From NCBI GenBank assembly GCA_031315865.1, contig JALDRJ010000002.1:3508001-3572000 (forward strand): DNA of 64,000 nt. Direction: 5' to 3'. The position numbers were made by a program, and so were the translations under genes. Under the pieces are notes generated by a model that saw only the letters and a list, made by a program, of their open reading frames with translations, did not search any database and was not told where the DNA came from. Positions 9,250-18,738 of the stretch are shown here, one piece after another; within the stretch, counting starts at the first letter, position 1; each line of letters begins with the position of its first letter. This DNA comes from Nitrospirales bacterium. GTDB lineage: Bacteria; Nitrospirota; Nitrospiria; Nitrospirales; UBA8639.

Positions 9250-9842
9250 ACGCACTCCTTTCTTATCATCAGGTCGCTTAAGTATAGAAAATGATATGGA
9301 GCAATCCGTTTGAACCAAGCTTTTGTAGTTGGATGATACTGTTCAAATGAGCAATAGAAATGCCAAAAGTAAGGGATAAAACTCGCCAACAAAAACAGAG
9401 AGTTATCGATAAAGGCTTAGGGAATAGAACATCGAAATGGATACTTACATGTATCGAATCTGATACGCGCTCCAGTCTACAAAATCCGCCAGGTAACCAA
9501 GCTAATGATTACGATTATTATTGGTGCACAGTACCTTTCCGACAAACTGAGGGGTAATAAGGTCAGCTTTTGAGAAATTAATGCAAAAACGAGAATGATA
9601 AGTTTTGGACTCTTTCCTCGTAGATACCCACGGGCTCACGCCACGTGATCCTCCGCGCTTGCTTTGATAGAGATGATAAAGAGGAACGACGAGACGGCAC
9701 GGAGAAAGCTGAGAATTTCAACGTTTGCACTGACGCTTATTTGCAGGGAGGTTCTTGGCCAACGCATTGAGGCTTCTGGCAATGTCGCTCAGGTTAGCCG
9801 AAGAGTTGGAAGAAGTGAAAATTCTGTAAGTGCGGAAAAGAT
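9250..9842. other. intergenic region, about 590 bp, no gene seen
   Basis: The short open frames here have no ribosome site, no recognisable protein sequence and no supporting context. The minus-strand part next to 9250 should hold the promoter of the oxidase operon. A TATACT lies near 9282-9287, but I could not find a convincing -35 partner. Confidence 0.5.
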
Positions 9843-9917
9843 TGGAGCGGGCGATGGGATTTGAACCCACGACAACTAGCTTGGGAAGCTAGGACTCTAC
9901 CACTGAGCTACGCCCGC
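9843..9917 (-). tRNA. tRNA-Gly (anticodon CCC)
   Basis: The minus strand folds into a full cloverleaf. The acceptor stem is GCGGGCG/CGCCCGC, with the D arm at GCTC-AGTGGTA-GAGT. The anticodon stem is CTAGC/GCTAG around loop TTCCCAA, giving anticodon CCC. The T arm is GTGGG-TTCAAAT-CCCAT. Discriminator T and an encoded CCA end follow at 9843-9846. Length 75 nt including CCA. Confidence 0.96.
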
Positions 9918-10025
9918 TCATCTTGGTGAAGGTGTTCAGCATTCTAGGTCTGCCAGGATACAGAGTCAAGGCAAGATAACAGTCTATTCTTAGAAGAGAG
10001 ATAGCGCACTCTGGTCGTGTCGGGA

Positions 10026-11252
10026 CTATGGCTTGGGGAATTCAATGAGGGCAAATTTCCGTTTGCCGATTTTCAAACGATACGATTCCCCGGCTTGAAA
10101 GGTCACACAGGCATTCTGGTCGGTGAGTTTTTCACCATTCAGCTGCACGGCGTTTTGTGCGACGAGACGCCGAGCTTCGGCCTTACTCGGAAGGAGACCG
10201 GTTTTCATGAGCAGATCGACGACGCTGAGCGACGAGGCATCCGGGTCGGAAAAATCTGATGCCTGGAGCACAAGATGCGCGTCAGGCTCGTCAGGAAAAT
10301 CTTTGGATTGAAACCGTTGCTGAAAATCTGCCTTGGCCTGACCAGCCCCGTCCTCTCCATGGTATTGACGTACGATCAGTTCGGCCAACGCTTTTTTGGC
10401 TTCCATCGGATGCTGGCGATCAATGGACGATAAATCTTCAGTTGTCAGCAGTTCGTAATACCGGCGCATCAGCGAGTCGCTGATCGACATGATCTTGCCG
10501 TACATGTCCCCCGGCTTATCTTCGAGGGCAATGTAGTTTCCATAACTCTTGCTCATTTTTCGTATGCCGTCTGTGCCTTCGAGCAGAGGCATGGTGATCA
10601 CGACTTGCGGTTTCTGGCCGTAGTCTCGTTGCAAATCACGTCCGACCAATAGATTGAATTTCTGGTCGGTTCCGCCAAGCTCGACATCCGCCTTCAAGGC
10701 AACGGAATCATATCCCTGAACCAAAGGGTACAAGAATTCATGCACACTGATCGGTTTTTGGTCGCGATAGCGTTTAGCGAAATCGTCACGCTCCAACATT
10801 CGCGCCACACTATAATGCGAACATAACTGAACCACCTGCTCAGCATTCATCTCGTTCATCCACTGACTATTGAAGACAATTCGCGTCTTCGAAGGATCCA
10901 ACGTTTTAAAAATTTGCGTCTCATACGTTTTCGCATTCTCCAGAACCTGCTCTTTGGTGAGCGCCACCCGCGTTTCCGAAACACCCGTCGGATCGCCGAT
11001 CATTCCGGTAAAGTCCCCGATGAGAAACAGAATCTCATGCCCCAAATCCTGGAAATGTTTGAGCTTTTGAATGAGGACCGTATGACCCAGGTGCAAATCG
11101 GGAGCTGTGGGGTCAAACCCGGCTTTGACTCGAAGAGGACGCTGTTCTTGCAGAGACAATTTCAGCTTTTCACGCAGCGCATCGAGTTGAATGACTTCAA
11201 CCGTCCCACGAAGGATTAGCTCTAATTGATGTTCAATGTCTGAAGAGATCAT
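10026..11252 (-). CDS. tyrS: tyrosine--tRNA ligase
   Basis: 408 residues. Charges tRNA-Tyr with tyrosine in the cytoplasm. Class I signatures are intact: HLGH at 54-57 (HIGH motif) and KMSKS at 232-236, the latter followed by YGNY. The C-terminal 60 residues form an S4 RNA-binding domain ([24 protein letters not shown]). Length and the [14 protein letters not shown] context fit the TyrZ-like subgroup. It lies just downstream of lpdA on the same strand with a 35-bp gap, so co-transcription is possible. Confidence 0.97.
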   Translation of the reverse strand: MISSDIEHQLELILRGTVEVIQLDALREKLKLSLQEQRPLRVKAGFDPTAPDLHLGHTVLIQKLKHFQDLGHEILFLIGDFTGMIGDPTGVSETRVALTKEQVLENAKTYETQIFKTLDPSKTRIVFNSQWMNEMNAEQVVQLCSHYSVARMLERDDFAKRYRDQKPISVHEFLYPLVQGYDSVALKADVELGGTDQKFNLLVGRDLQRDYGQKPQVVITMPLLEGTDGIRKMSKSYGNYIALEDKPGDMYGKIMSISDSLMRRYYELLTTEDLSSIDRQHPMEAKKALAELIVRQYHGEDGAGQAKADFQQRFQSKDFPDEPDAHLVLQASDFSDPDASSLSVVDLLMKTGLLPSKAEARRLVAQNAVQLNGEKLTDQNACVTFQAGESYRLKIGKRKFALIEFPKP

Positions 11253-11287
11253 AATGTCGCAGGGAAACTCGAAATGTGATTATCATG

Positions 11288-12691
11288 TTACGTTCGCTTT
11301 TTGGCTTGATGAATAGCCTGACCTTCCACATCTTCCGCCGCTTCCATCAGCCCCTCGGAGAGCGTAGGATGCGCATGGATCATGGACGCTAATTTTTCGA
11401 TAGACACCCCAACTTCCATGGCCAGCGCTGCTTCATGGACCAAGTCGGCCGCATGGGCCCCGATAATATGTGTACCCAACAAACGTCCCGTTTCGGCATC
11501 GGCAATGACCTTGAACATGCCCGTAATGTCCCCCGTGCCCTGCGCCTTCCCCAATCCGCTGTAGCGAAACCGGCCAACCTTGGCTTGCATGCCTCGTTCA
11601 CGGGCTTGCTGTTCGGTTAATCCGACTCGACCGATCTCGGGCAAGGTAAAAATCCCAGCAGGGATTACCTCGTAATTCACCGACAGGTCTCGACCTAGAA
11701 TATTTTCCACGGCCACTTTTCCCTGTGCCGATGCCACATGCGCCAACATGGCTTTTCCCACCACATCCCCTATGGCATAGATGCCTGGAATGTTGGTTTC
11801 CATTCGATCATTCACCTCTATTTCGCCACCGGCCCCCAACTGGACGCCAACCATTTCTAACCCGATTCCCTGGGTATTGAAACGGCGGCCGATAGAAACC
11901 AGCACGGTATCGACATGCATGTCTTCGCCGGAACAGAGCTTGACGTTCACCTGCGTGCCCGACTTCTGGCAGCCTTCCACCTTCGTCCCGACATACATGT
12001 GGATCTGTTGTTTTTTAAACTCGCGCGTCATCATGGCGGAAATTTCTTCATCTTCTTCTGGAAGAATCGTTGGCATCATTTCCACAACGGAAACCTTCGA
12101 TCCAAGACCTCGGTAGAGTGATGCGAATTCACACCCTTCCACCCCCCCGCCAACGATCAAGAGATGGTCGGGGACGCGTGGAATTTCGAGCGCGTCTTTG
12201 CTGGTAATAATGGAAGTCCCATCAACAGGAAAGAGTGGAAGATTGGGCCATGAAGAACCAGTCCCGAGAATAATGGCATCTGCCTGAACGGTTGTCTCGG
12301 AGCCGTCGGACAATGCGACGTGAACCGATCGCTCATCGACCAATCGCCCAGTGCCTTGCAGATACCTCACGCCATTACCTTTGAGCAGCATCCCGATACC
12401 CTTGACGAGGTTGGTCACGACTTGATTTTTCCGTTTGACCATCTGGACGGTGTCAAAGCTCACTGGCCCGTTGACCTGAATCCCGATGTCTTGAGCTTTG
12501 TTGATTTTCGCGCCCAACTCGACGACCGACAGCAGGGCCTTGGAAGGAATGCACCCCCAATTCAGACACACGCCCCCCAATTCCTGGTTCTCAATGAGTG
12601 AGACCTGCGCGCCAAGCTGTGCTGCCCGAATGGCCGCCACATACCCGCCAGGGCCGGCACCCAGAATAGCGATGTGCTTACCCGAACTCAC
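11288..12691 (-). CDS. lpdA: dihydrolipoyl dehydrogenase
   Basis: 467 residues. A flavoprotein that reoxidises dihydrolipoamide with NAD+ as the E3 component of 2-oxoacid dehydrogenases and the glycine cleavage system. The FAD-binding GAGPGG is at 11-16. The redox disulfide is in GGVCLNWGCIPSK (Cys42, Cys47). A second nucleotide-binding glycine motif is VGGGVEGCEFA, and the active-site His is in HAHPTLSE near the C-terminus. The GTG start at 12691 has GAGGAG six bases upstream. It sits 58 bp downstream of gcvH, which fits a role with the glycine cleavage H protein; other E3 partners are not in the window. Confidence 0.95.
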   Translation of the reverse strand: MSSGKHIAILGAGPGGYVAAIRAAQLGAQVSLIENQELGGVCLNWGCIPSKALLSVVELGAKINKAQDIGIQVNGPVSFDTVQMVKRKNQVVTNLVKGIGMLLKGNGVRYLQGTGRLVDERSVHVALSDGSETTVQADAIILGTGSSWPNLPLFPVDGTSIITSKDALEIPRVPDHLLIVGGGVEGCEFASLYRGLGSKVSVVEMMPTILPEEDEEISAMMTREFKKQQIHMYVGTKVEGCQKSGTQVNVKLCSGEDMHVDTVLVSIGRRFNTQGIGLEMVGVQLGAGGEIEVNDRMETNIPGIYAIGDVVGKAMLAHVASAQGKVAVENILGRDLSVNYEVIPAGIFTLPEIGRVGLTEQQARERGMQAKVGRFRYSGLGKAQGTGDITGMFKVIADAETGRLLGTHIIGAHAADLVHEAALAMEVGVSIEKLASMIHAHPTLSEGLMEAAEDVEGQAIHQAKKRT

Positions 12692-12749
12692 GATTACTCC
12701 TCATCCCTTACGCTTCATGTTTTCTGCCTCGCGTCTCACGTTCACAGAA

Positions 12750-13133
12750 CTAGGCTTGCGATTTCAAAAACTCATCATATTGTTCGGCCGTCATCAACCG
12801 CTCAACTTCGGAAAGATCGGAAAGGTCGAACACGACGATCCAGCCATCTCCGTAAGGATCTTTATTGAGCAATTCCGGCTGTTCGTCAAGTGCAGTATTG
12901 ACGCGAAGAACGGTCCCGCTGACGGGTGAATAAATCGTAGATGTGGCCTTGGTCGATTCGACCTCACCGAGTTCTTGTTCGAATTCAAATGTTGTCCCCA
13001 CCTTCGGCAATTCCACAAAAACAACATCGCCCAATGCATCCTGCGCAAAATGACTGATGCCAACCGTCGCTTCGTTCCCCTTGACCCGCACCCATTCATG
13101 CTCTTTGTGAAACCGCAAATCCGTCGGCTCCAT
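12750..13133 (-). CDS. gcvH: glycine cleavage system H protein
   Basis: 127 residues from the ATG at 13133, which has GGAGGG upstream; an ATG four codons earlier lacks a good site. The H protein carries the lipoyl arm that shuttles the aminomethyl group between P, T and L proteins. The lipoylated Lys is in VESTKATS (Lys62), and the family pattern VGISHFAQDALGDVVFVELP is present. lpdA follows downstream. gcvP and gcvT are not in the window, so H might alternatively serve lipoate transfer. Confidence 0.97.
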   Translation of the reverse strand: MEPTDLRFHKEHEWVRVKGNEATVGISHFAQDALGDVVFVELPKVGTTFEFEQELGEVESTKATSTIYSPVSGTVLRVNTALDEQPELLNKDPYGDGWIVVFDLSDLSEVERLMTAEQYDEFLKSQA

Positions 13134-13264
13134 GACACCCTCCATCCAGGTTATGAGACCACGTTAAGAGATAAAGATAACACGAGAACCCGTACAGTCT
13201 ACCCGCGCGGCCGAACCATGACGAGCCATTCGCATTCACCGATAAAAATCGGATGAAAAATGTA

Positions 13265-14737
13265 TCAGGAAAATGGACGTAAATCATAGACCAACCCTAC
13301 CCCTTGTGGAATCTGCTCACCACTGATCAAATCGCGCAGCGATTCTGAGGACCAGGTTTTGACTTCGATTTTCCGTGGTATGGTGAGCCAAATTTTTGTC
13401 GGGTCCTTCGTCAACTCGAGCATGCGCTCGGCCAGGGTCTGCAGCGACTCACGTACGGCCAGACTCTGTGAAACGGGACCATTCACATCGATGAGAAAGA
13501 AGGAGAAGTCACGATTTTGACTTTCCAGAATATCTTCATTAAATCGCACGAGGGTTTTCAGAGGGTCGTTCAGCGAGCCGGCATACACTTCAAGCGCGAC
13601 TTGAAGTCGGGAATACTTGGATCTCAGCATGTTCATGAAGTCTTCCAGCACATTCAACCGAGCACGTGCCCTCCACCCCAACCAGCGCCAAAACTCCGAG
13701 GCCTGAGGAAGCGGGATCTTTCGCTTTGGTCTTCCCGCTCCGAGGCTTTCCCGAAATACCTTCTCCGGCGAGAACGTCACGCCAAAAGTTTTTTCAAAGT
13801 TCCGTAAGGCCACCGGGGTCAACCCTTCGAACATCCCCATCGGAGCATCATCGAGAAAGACAATTCCGTCAACGCCAAGGTCCGCGAGTTGGACAAGGAC
13901 ATTCCCGACAAATTGCTGGTACTCGGGTCTGAACACGTCAAAATACTTCGTGGACCGAATGGTCTGTGTTCCACGATTATAGGCGCGATCCATCCATCCG
14001 GATGGAGGATCATCACGCAACGACCCCAAACACCGGATATTCACCCCAAGGAATACCGCCATTCCTTGCTTATGCGACTCCCGAACAAACGTCACAAAGT
14101 CCAGTTTAGGATCTTTCCGAATTGGCTGCATGATCGGAACCCCGGCAAGCAGAAACGCCGCCTCTTGCTTTTTCACCCCGCACTCGATGTTGATGAGTTG
14201 CGCAGTCACCCCGCGGTTCTCCATATTCTTGAGCCGCGTATTCCAATCATCCCCTTCGAGCCATTGCTCCAATGTCATCTGTAACGCAAAGACGTTCGAC
14301 GGATCACGAACGATCGCTTTCGGCAAAGCTGGCAATCGCGCGAGATACTCTTTGGCTTCTTGGTGGAAAGCTCGCGCGGCCTCGTGACTCAATACCTGTT
14401 GATAGAGCTGACGGGCATACTTCGCTTCACCGGACCGGTCATAGGCACGCGCGAGCAGCCAGGTCACATCCCATTCCAGGGGCGACCGAGGATATGTGGC
14501 GAGGAATCGGCGAAGCTTGCGGATGGCCTGAGGGTATTGCTCCGTGAGAAATGCACGTTTTGCCTCTGCGTAGAGCCGTTCTTGCGAACGAACGTGTAAA
14601 TCCTCAAGAGATTGCTGGGGGGCAACTGACTTGCCACAGGCCGTGACCAAGCAAGACACAAGGAGGAGAGACAACCAAAATGCGGCCCCAGTTATTCGAC
14701 AAGACGAAAAATATCCCAACGAACAAGAAATGACCAT
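13265..14737 (-). CDS. lipoprotein with TPR-like repeats and a PgaB-type glycoside hydrolase domain
   Basis: 490 residues. The signal peptide ends in LVTAC (lipobox Cys34). Residues about 45-130 are tetratricopeptide-like helices (AKRAFLTEQYPQAIRKLRRFLATYPRSPLEWDVTWLLARAYD). Residues about 150-490 resemble the C-terminal hydrolase domain of PgaB, which acts on poly-N-acetylglucosamine during export: LGVDGIVFLDDAP at 287-298 matches the acidic motif of that domain. The N-terminal polysaccharide deacetylase of true PgaB is absent, so this would be a hydrolase-only protein on a TPR anchor. It suggests exopolysaccharide export or trimming at the outer membrane, but no pga synthase gene is nearby. 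The family link is from motif memory. Confidence 0.72.
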   Translation of the reverse strand: MVISCSLGYFSSCRITGAAFWLSLLLVSCLVTACGKSVAPQQSLEDLHVRSQERLYAEAKRAFLTEQYPQAIRKLRRFLATYPRSPLEWDVTWLLARAYDRSGEAKYARQLYQQVLSHEAARAFHQEAKEYLARLPALPKAIVRDPSNVFALQMTLEQWLEGDDWNTRLKNMENRGVTAQLINIECGVKKQEAAFLLAGVPIMQPIRKDPKLDFVTFVRESHKQGMAVFLGVNIRCLGSLRDDPPSGWMDRAYNRGTQTIRSTKYFDVFRPEYQQFVGNVLVQLADLGVDGIVFLDDAPMGMFEGLTPVALRNFEKTFGVTFSPEKVFRESLGAGRPKRKIPLPQASEFWRWLGWRARARLNVLEDFMNMLRSKYSRLQVALEVYAGSLNDPLKTLVRFNEDILESQNRDFSFFLIDVNGPVSQSLAVRESLQTLAERMLELTKDPTKIWLTIPRKIEVKTWSSESLRDLISGEQIPQGVGLVYDLRPFS

Positions 14738-14811
14738 CGCCCAACTTCCGGATGAACAATTTTCTGAAACATGGCTCCACCGATCTGATCAACCCCAATG
14801 TCTAGGATTAC

Positions 14812-15225
14812 TTACCCCTTCAACTCAGGGAAAAAGAACCCGATTTCAAACTGAGCCGTTTCCGGTGCGTCAGACCCGTGCACAGCATTCGCTTCAATCG
14901 ATGCTCCATGGGCGGCTCGAATCGTCCTGGCCTCGGCTTTCTTCGGGTCTGTCGCGCCCATTAAATCGCGATTCACTTTAATGGCATTCTCCCCTTCTAA
15001 CACTAAAACTACCACGGGCCCCGATGCCATGTACGTCGTGAGATCGTTGAAAAAAGGACGCTCTTTGTGCACAGCGTAGAAACCTTCAGCAAGGTCCTTC
15101 GACAATGTCATCATTTTCATCGCGATCGGATGAAGTTTGGCTTCTTCGTAACGCCGAATGATATCGCCAATCGCATGTTTTTGGACGGCATCCGGTTTAA
15201 TGATCGCAAGTGTCCGTTCTGACAT
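14812..15225 (-). CDS. ndk: nucleoside diphosphate kinase
   Basis: 137 residues from the ATG of [14 protein letters not shown]; an upstream in-frame start adds seven residues with no better ribosome site. Transfers the gamma phosphate between nucleoside tri- and diphosphates through a phosphohistidine. The catalytic His is His116 in [12 protein letters not shown]. Length and the [19 protein letters not shown] segment are typical of the family. Confidence 0.97.
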   Translation of the reverse strand: MSERTLAIIKPDAVQKHAIGDIIRRYEEAKLHPIAMKMMTLSKDLAEGFYAVHKERPFFNDLTTYMASGPVVVLVLEGENAIKVNRDLMGATDPKKAEARTIRAAHGASIEANAVHGSDAPETAQFEIGFFFPELKG

Positions 15226-15406
15226 GATTCTAACCCTTTCTTTCACATGTTAGATGATTATGGATGATGAAGATGCAGGTGGCAATAAACTCAATAACTT
15301 CCCGACAAATTGCCTGGCATTGTATGGGATGGCTGGTCACCCTGGCAAATTTCTTGGCTCGCGGTATCGCTCAACAAGGGACCGATACACATCATGTCCC
15401 GCTGAA

Positions 15407-15853
15407 TCACGTGCACACTTCGGGAGGCCGCGTATCCCGCCCCGCTCCTTTCGTCACTTCAATTCGTGCGACCTGTTTGACGTTCGCGCATAAATCTCCA
15501 AGGCCAGGCGTCACCAAGCGAAACGGTCCGCCTTTCTCATCGGGCAAAGGCAATCCATCAACTTCATAGATTAAAATTCCGTACTCCTTGGCCTTTGCCA
15601 ACGTCAGCGTAGCAGCAAATTTTCCATCGAGCGAATGAAACGTCACATGATCAGCCTCAACGCTTGGCTGGGCAGTCTCCAACAGAGCGCTCATCCGTAC
15701 ACCGCGCCCTTTCATGTTGGGCATCACGGCGCTCACATCAGGAACCTGAAACTCCAAAGAAAATTGCCTCAGATCTTCTCGATCAAGTGCCCGCCGACTT
15801 TGGATTTCACCTTCAAGAAAAAACCTATCAGTAAAGGAATGTTGGTCAGTCAT
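15407..15853 (-). CDS. small sulfite-oxidase-fold (molybdopterin-binding domain) protein without the metal Cys
   Basis: 148 residues. From about residue 50 it follows the sulfite-oxidase-type Mo-pterin domain: GVRMSALLETA, VTFHSLDGKFAATLTL, GILIYEVDGLPLPDEKGGPFRLVTPGLGDLCANVKQVARIEV. The molybdenum-ligating Cys, expected about 20 residues before the GVRM segment, is not there, and the dimerisation domain is absent. There is no signal peptide. It may bind the cofactor, or only keep the fold, without sulfite-oxidase chemistry. A full-length relative lies at 60139-61167. Confidence 0.65.
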   Translation of the reverse strand: MTDQHSFTDRFFLEGEIQSRRALDREDLRQFSLEFQVPDVSAVMPNMKGRGVRMSALLETAQPSVEADHVTFHSLDGKFAATLTLAKAKEYGILIYEVDGLPLPDEKGGPFRLVTPGLGDLCANVKQVARIEVTKGAGRDTRPPEVCT

Positions 15854-15945
15854 AGCGAAATCCTGTCCTTGTGAAAGGTGTTCAATTCAGAGCGCGACTC
15901 AGGATAGAAATCTGAAATCTTTGTCTCATGCTTCGTGCATCACGA

Positions 15946-16626
15946 CTATTCCTGATCCCTCTGCATCAGAGTGGCTCTCACTGGAGAAGCTTCTGATCCG
16001 GTTAAACGAAGGGGAAACCCAGAAAAGAGATACTCGCCAGGTGGCACATCGTTCAGATTGAGACAAACATATACTGGAATCCCGGCTCGCGCGACAGTCT
16101 TATGAGCGGGGAAACTCTCTCCATCTGATTGATAGGGGTCCAGACTGTAATAGTCGAACCCGATTGATAGGGGTTGTCGTTCACACATCGCCTCCGCGGC
16201 TTCTGACGAAAGTGTACAATAGTCTGGAGAAAACGCCTTGTGTTGGAGCAATTCAGAATTCATTGTCTTGAAGAGAATGTGGCATCTCTCTCTAATGTGG
16301 AGACTTTCTACATCCTTTCGTGTGATGGCCTTCCTGTCAAGCAATTCATACACAACCGCAGGCCCATAGAATCGCTCCAGACGTAATTCATCTAAGGTTT
16401 CACCATCCCCTAGGAAATGTGCCGGAGCATCCACATGTGTCCCCACATGGCAGTTCATGGACAGATGCGTCGCGGTCAGCTCATCACCTTTCTCGATATC
16501 CCGCTCCTTATTAATCGTGGGCGGTAAATCTCCAGGATATGTTAAGGTTTTCAGAGAGAGGGGCAATGTTATATCCAAAACTTTCACTGGGTACTCACTG
16601 CATATTTGGGGTAAAATTGAGCTCAT
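15946..16626 (-). CDS. cyclase-family hydrolase (kynurenine-formamidase-like)
   Basis: 226 residues. The metal-binding motif HVGTHVDAPAHF is at 60-71, with the preceding DITLPLSLKTLTYPGD typical of the cyclase/KynB family. These enzymes hydrolyse amide or ester bonds such as N-formylkynurenine using a binuclear metal site. No other tryptophan-degradation gene is near, so the substrate is open. It diverges from the sirtuin gene; the 78-bp gap must hold both promoters. Confidence 0.85.
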   Translation of the reverse strand: MSSILPQICSEYPVKVLDITLPLSLKTLTYPGDLPPTINKERDIEKGDELTATHLSMNCHVGTHVDAPAHFLGDGETLDELRLERFYGPAVVYELLDRKAITRKDVESLHIRERCHILFKTMNSELLQHKAFSPDYCTLSSEAAEAMCERQPLSIGFDYYSLDPYQSDGESFPAHKTVARAGIPVYVCLNLNDVPPGEYLFSGFPLRLTGSEASPVRATLMQRDQE

Positions 16627-16704
16627 GGAAATATGGTGGTTTCAGCACTCTTCGCATGAGAATATCACTGTCAATTCAGTTTCTAAAGACTTGCTTGCTC
16701 ACCA

Positions 16705-17448
16705 TTGGGTATTCTTGTGAGTATTCTTGTGAGTATTCTTGATATTCGAGATAAAGTTTCCCAAGCCCGTTCAGTCACGGTCCTCACCGGTGCAGGGATT
16801 TCGGCTGACAGCGGGGTTCCAACGTTTCGTGGCGCAGACGGCCTGTGGAAGAATTTTCGCCCTGAAGAACTGGCTTCTCCCGATGCGTTTGAACGCGATC
16901 CCAAGCTGGTTTGGGAATGGTACAACTGGCGGCGTGAACTGTTGAGCACCAAGAAACCGAATGCGGCTCACGAAACCTTAGTAGAACTAGAAAAACGTAT
17001 CGAACAGTTTTGGCTCATAACTCAAAACGTGGATGGTCTGCATCGGGCCGCCGGGTCGACGAACGTCTCGGAGATTCATGGCAATATCTGGAAAGTCCGT
17101 TGCACGAGTTGCGGAAACATTGAACCGAACCATGATGTTCCCATTGACATTCTTCCATACTGCAAAACATGCCAGGGTCTTCTCCGCCCGCACATCGTCT
17201 GGTTTGGAGAGTCACTACGTCAAGAAGATCTCGATACCAGTTATCGGGCGCTTCAGTCCTGTGAAGTTCTTCTAATCATTGGAACATCCGGTGTCGTGTA
17301 TCCGGCTGCATCTTTTGCTCCTATCGCCAAACAAAACGGCGCATACGTCGTGGAACTCAATTTAGATCCAACCCCCCATTCGGATCTTGTGGACGTATCC
17401 TTTCAGGGCAGGGCCAAAGAACTCGTTCCACTCCTCTTGCCATCGTGA
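16705..17448 (+). CDS. cobB: NAD-dependent protein deacylase (sirtuin, CobB type)
   Basis: Up to 247 residues. Removes acyl groups from lysines using NAD+. NAD-binding GAGISADSGVPTFRG is at 29-43, TQNVDGLH at 107-114, catalytic His125 in EIHGN, and a zinc site at Cys133/136/153/156. The pair Tyr73 and Arg76 in WYNWRR fits the YxxR signature of class III sirtuins, which also remove succinyl or malonyl groups. The start is uncertain: there is no ATG. A TTG at 16705 and GTGs at 16717 and 16729 lie inside a 12-bp tandem repeat, none with a good ribosome site. It lies 103 bp upstream of the sulfur-carrier operon. Confidence 0.93.
   Translation: MGILVSILVSILDIRDKVSQARSVTVLTGAGISADSGVPTFRGADGLWKNFRPEELASPDAFERDPKLVWEWYNWRRELLSTKKPNAAHETLVELEKRIEQFWLITQNVDGLHRAAGSTNVSEIHGNIWKVRCTSCGNIEPNHDVPIDILPYCKTCQGLLRPHIVWFGESLRQEDLDTSYRALQSCEVLLIIGTSGVVYPAASFAPIAKQNGAYVVELNLDPTPHSDLVDVSFQGRAKELVPLLLPS
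16709..16742 (+). repeat. 12-bp tandem repeat at the sirtuin start
   Basis: The unit GTATTCTTGTGA occurs at 16709 and 16721, and in part (10 of 12 bases) at 16733. It encodes a repeated V-S-I-L in the N-terminus and supplies two alternative GTG starts. Unit length is a multiple of three, so copy-number change would not shift frame. Confidence 0.85.
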
Positions 17449-17551
17449 CCGAATGTTCCTCGTCCCGTTTGAGCCTCTTTCTTGACGGATTACGCGATAC
17501 TCTGTTACGTTTTTTCCTTTAGGTTCCTTCGGGTAAATTACGGAGTTTTCA

Positions 17552-17752
17552 ATGCAAATCAGCATTAATGGGAAGCAGGAAACTGTCGAAGCCGCCACAG
17601 TCTTGGATGTCCTGAACGTAAAAGAAATTGACCCGCAACTCGTCGCAGTGGAATTAAATACGGAAGTGGTCGAACGTGAACAATTGCCCACGACAACGAT
17701 AAAAGACGGAGATAAACTGGAGTTTCTTTTCTACATGGGTGGCGGTGCGTGA
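17552..17752 (+). CDS. thiS: ThiS-family sulfur carrier protein ending Gly-Gly-Gly-Ala
   Basis: 66 residues with the ThiS beta-grasp pattern: MQISINGKQETV, then VAVELNTEVVEREQL and IKDGDKLEFLFYMGGGA. Carriers of this family are adenylated on a C-terminal glycine by a ThiF/MoeB enzyme and turned into a thiocarboxylate that donates sulfur. The Gly-Gly is followed by an extra Ala, so the glycine would need to be exposed by a protease. It overlaps the next gene by 4 bp (GTGA). Despite the name, its place beside cysteine synthase suggests cysteine rather than thiamine synthesis; no thiG is present. Confidence 0.9.
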   Translation: MQISINGKQETVEAATVLDVLNVKEIDPQLVAVELNTEVVEREQLPTTTIKDGDKLEFLFYMGGGA

Positions 17753-18678
17753 AGGGTATCCGTTTAGCCCAAATCACAGACGGCATCGGGAACACTCCAC
17801 TCGTGCGGTTAAACAGGCTCTCCCCACCAGATGGAGCTACCATCTACGGGAAAGCTGAGTTCTACAATCCCGGAGGGAGTGTCAAAGACCGGATCTGTCT
17901 TAACATGATTGATGAGGCGGAACGGCAAGGCCGCCTTAAGCCAGGCAGTACTATTGTCGAGCCAACCAGTGGAAATACTGGAATCGGCCTCGCTCTAGTC
18001 TCGGCTGTTCGGGGTTATAAATTAATTCTGGTCATGCCTGAGGGCATGAGTCTTGAGCGAGCCAGCCTCTTATCTTCCTATGGGGCGCAACTGGTTCTTA
18101 CTCCGGCTCGGGAAGGCATGAGAGGCTCGATCAAAGAAGCGGAAAGTATTCTCAGTCAAAATCCTGAGTATTTTATGCCAGATCAATTTTCCAACCCAGC
18201 AAATCCGGCTATGCATAAAATGACCACCGCGCTTGAAATACTGGATGCCCTTGATGGACAAGTTGATGCCTTTGTCGCCGCGGTAGGTACTGGTGGTACG
18301 ATTACAGGATGTGGAGAAGTGTTTAAAGAACGGAATAGCTCGACGCAAATCGTGGCGGTGGAACCATCCGGGTCACCCGTTCTCTCAGGTGGCGAACCTG
18401 GCCCTCATAAAATCCAGGGGATCGGAGCTGGTTTTGTTCCGAAAGTCCTGAATCGTTCTCTGCTGGATCAAATTCTTACGGTCACGGATGAAGAGGCTTA
18501 TCAAAGCACGAAACAATTGGCCAAGAAAGAAGGTCTCCTGGTTGGCATTTCAGCCGGAGCCAATGTGTATGCGGCACAAAAAATCGCCGAACAACTGTCG
18601 CCCGGCCAAAATGTGGTCACCGTCTTATGTGACACCGGCGAACGATACCTCAGCATGGAAAAGTACTTTAATATTTGA
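17749..18678 (+). CDS. cysM: cysteine synthase (PLP-dependent, CysK/CysM family)
   Basis: 309 residues, GTG start overlapping the thiS stop. Fold-type II PLP enzyme: Schiff-base Lys46 in GGSVKDR, substrate loop TSGNTG at 73-78, phosphate loop GTGGT at 180-184. The family makes cysteine from an activated serine and sulfide or a protein thiocarboxylate. Translational coupling to a sulfur carrier, and the presence of carrier, E1 and JAMM protease genes downstream, argue for the thiocarboxylate route known from Mycobacterium CysO-CysM-Mec. Whether it uses O-acetyl- or O-phosphoserine cannot be told here. Confidence 0.93.
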   Translation: MKGIRLAQITDGIGNTPLVRLNRLSPPDGATIYGKAEFYNPGGSVKDRICLNMIDEAERQGRLKPGSTIVEPTSGNTGIGLALVSAVRGYKLILVMPEGMSLERASLLSSYGAQLVLTPAREGMRGSIKEAESILSQNPEYFMPDQFSNPANPAMHKMTTALEILDALDGQVDAFVAAVGTGGTITGCGEVFKERNSSTQIVAVEPSGSPVLSGGEPGPHKIQGIGAGFVPKVLNRSLLDQILTVTDEEAYQSTKQLAKKEGLLVGISAGANVYAAQKIAEQLSPGQNVVTVLCDTGERYLSMEKYFNI

Positions 18679-18738
18679 GCCATCCCTACATCGTCACAAA
18701 AGAGTTGTCTCAGCATAATTCAACCATCTGTATGACTT

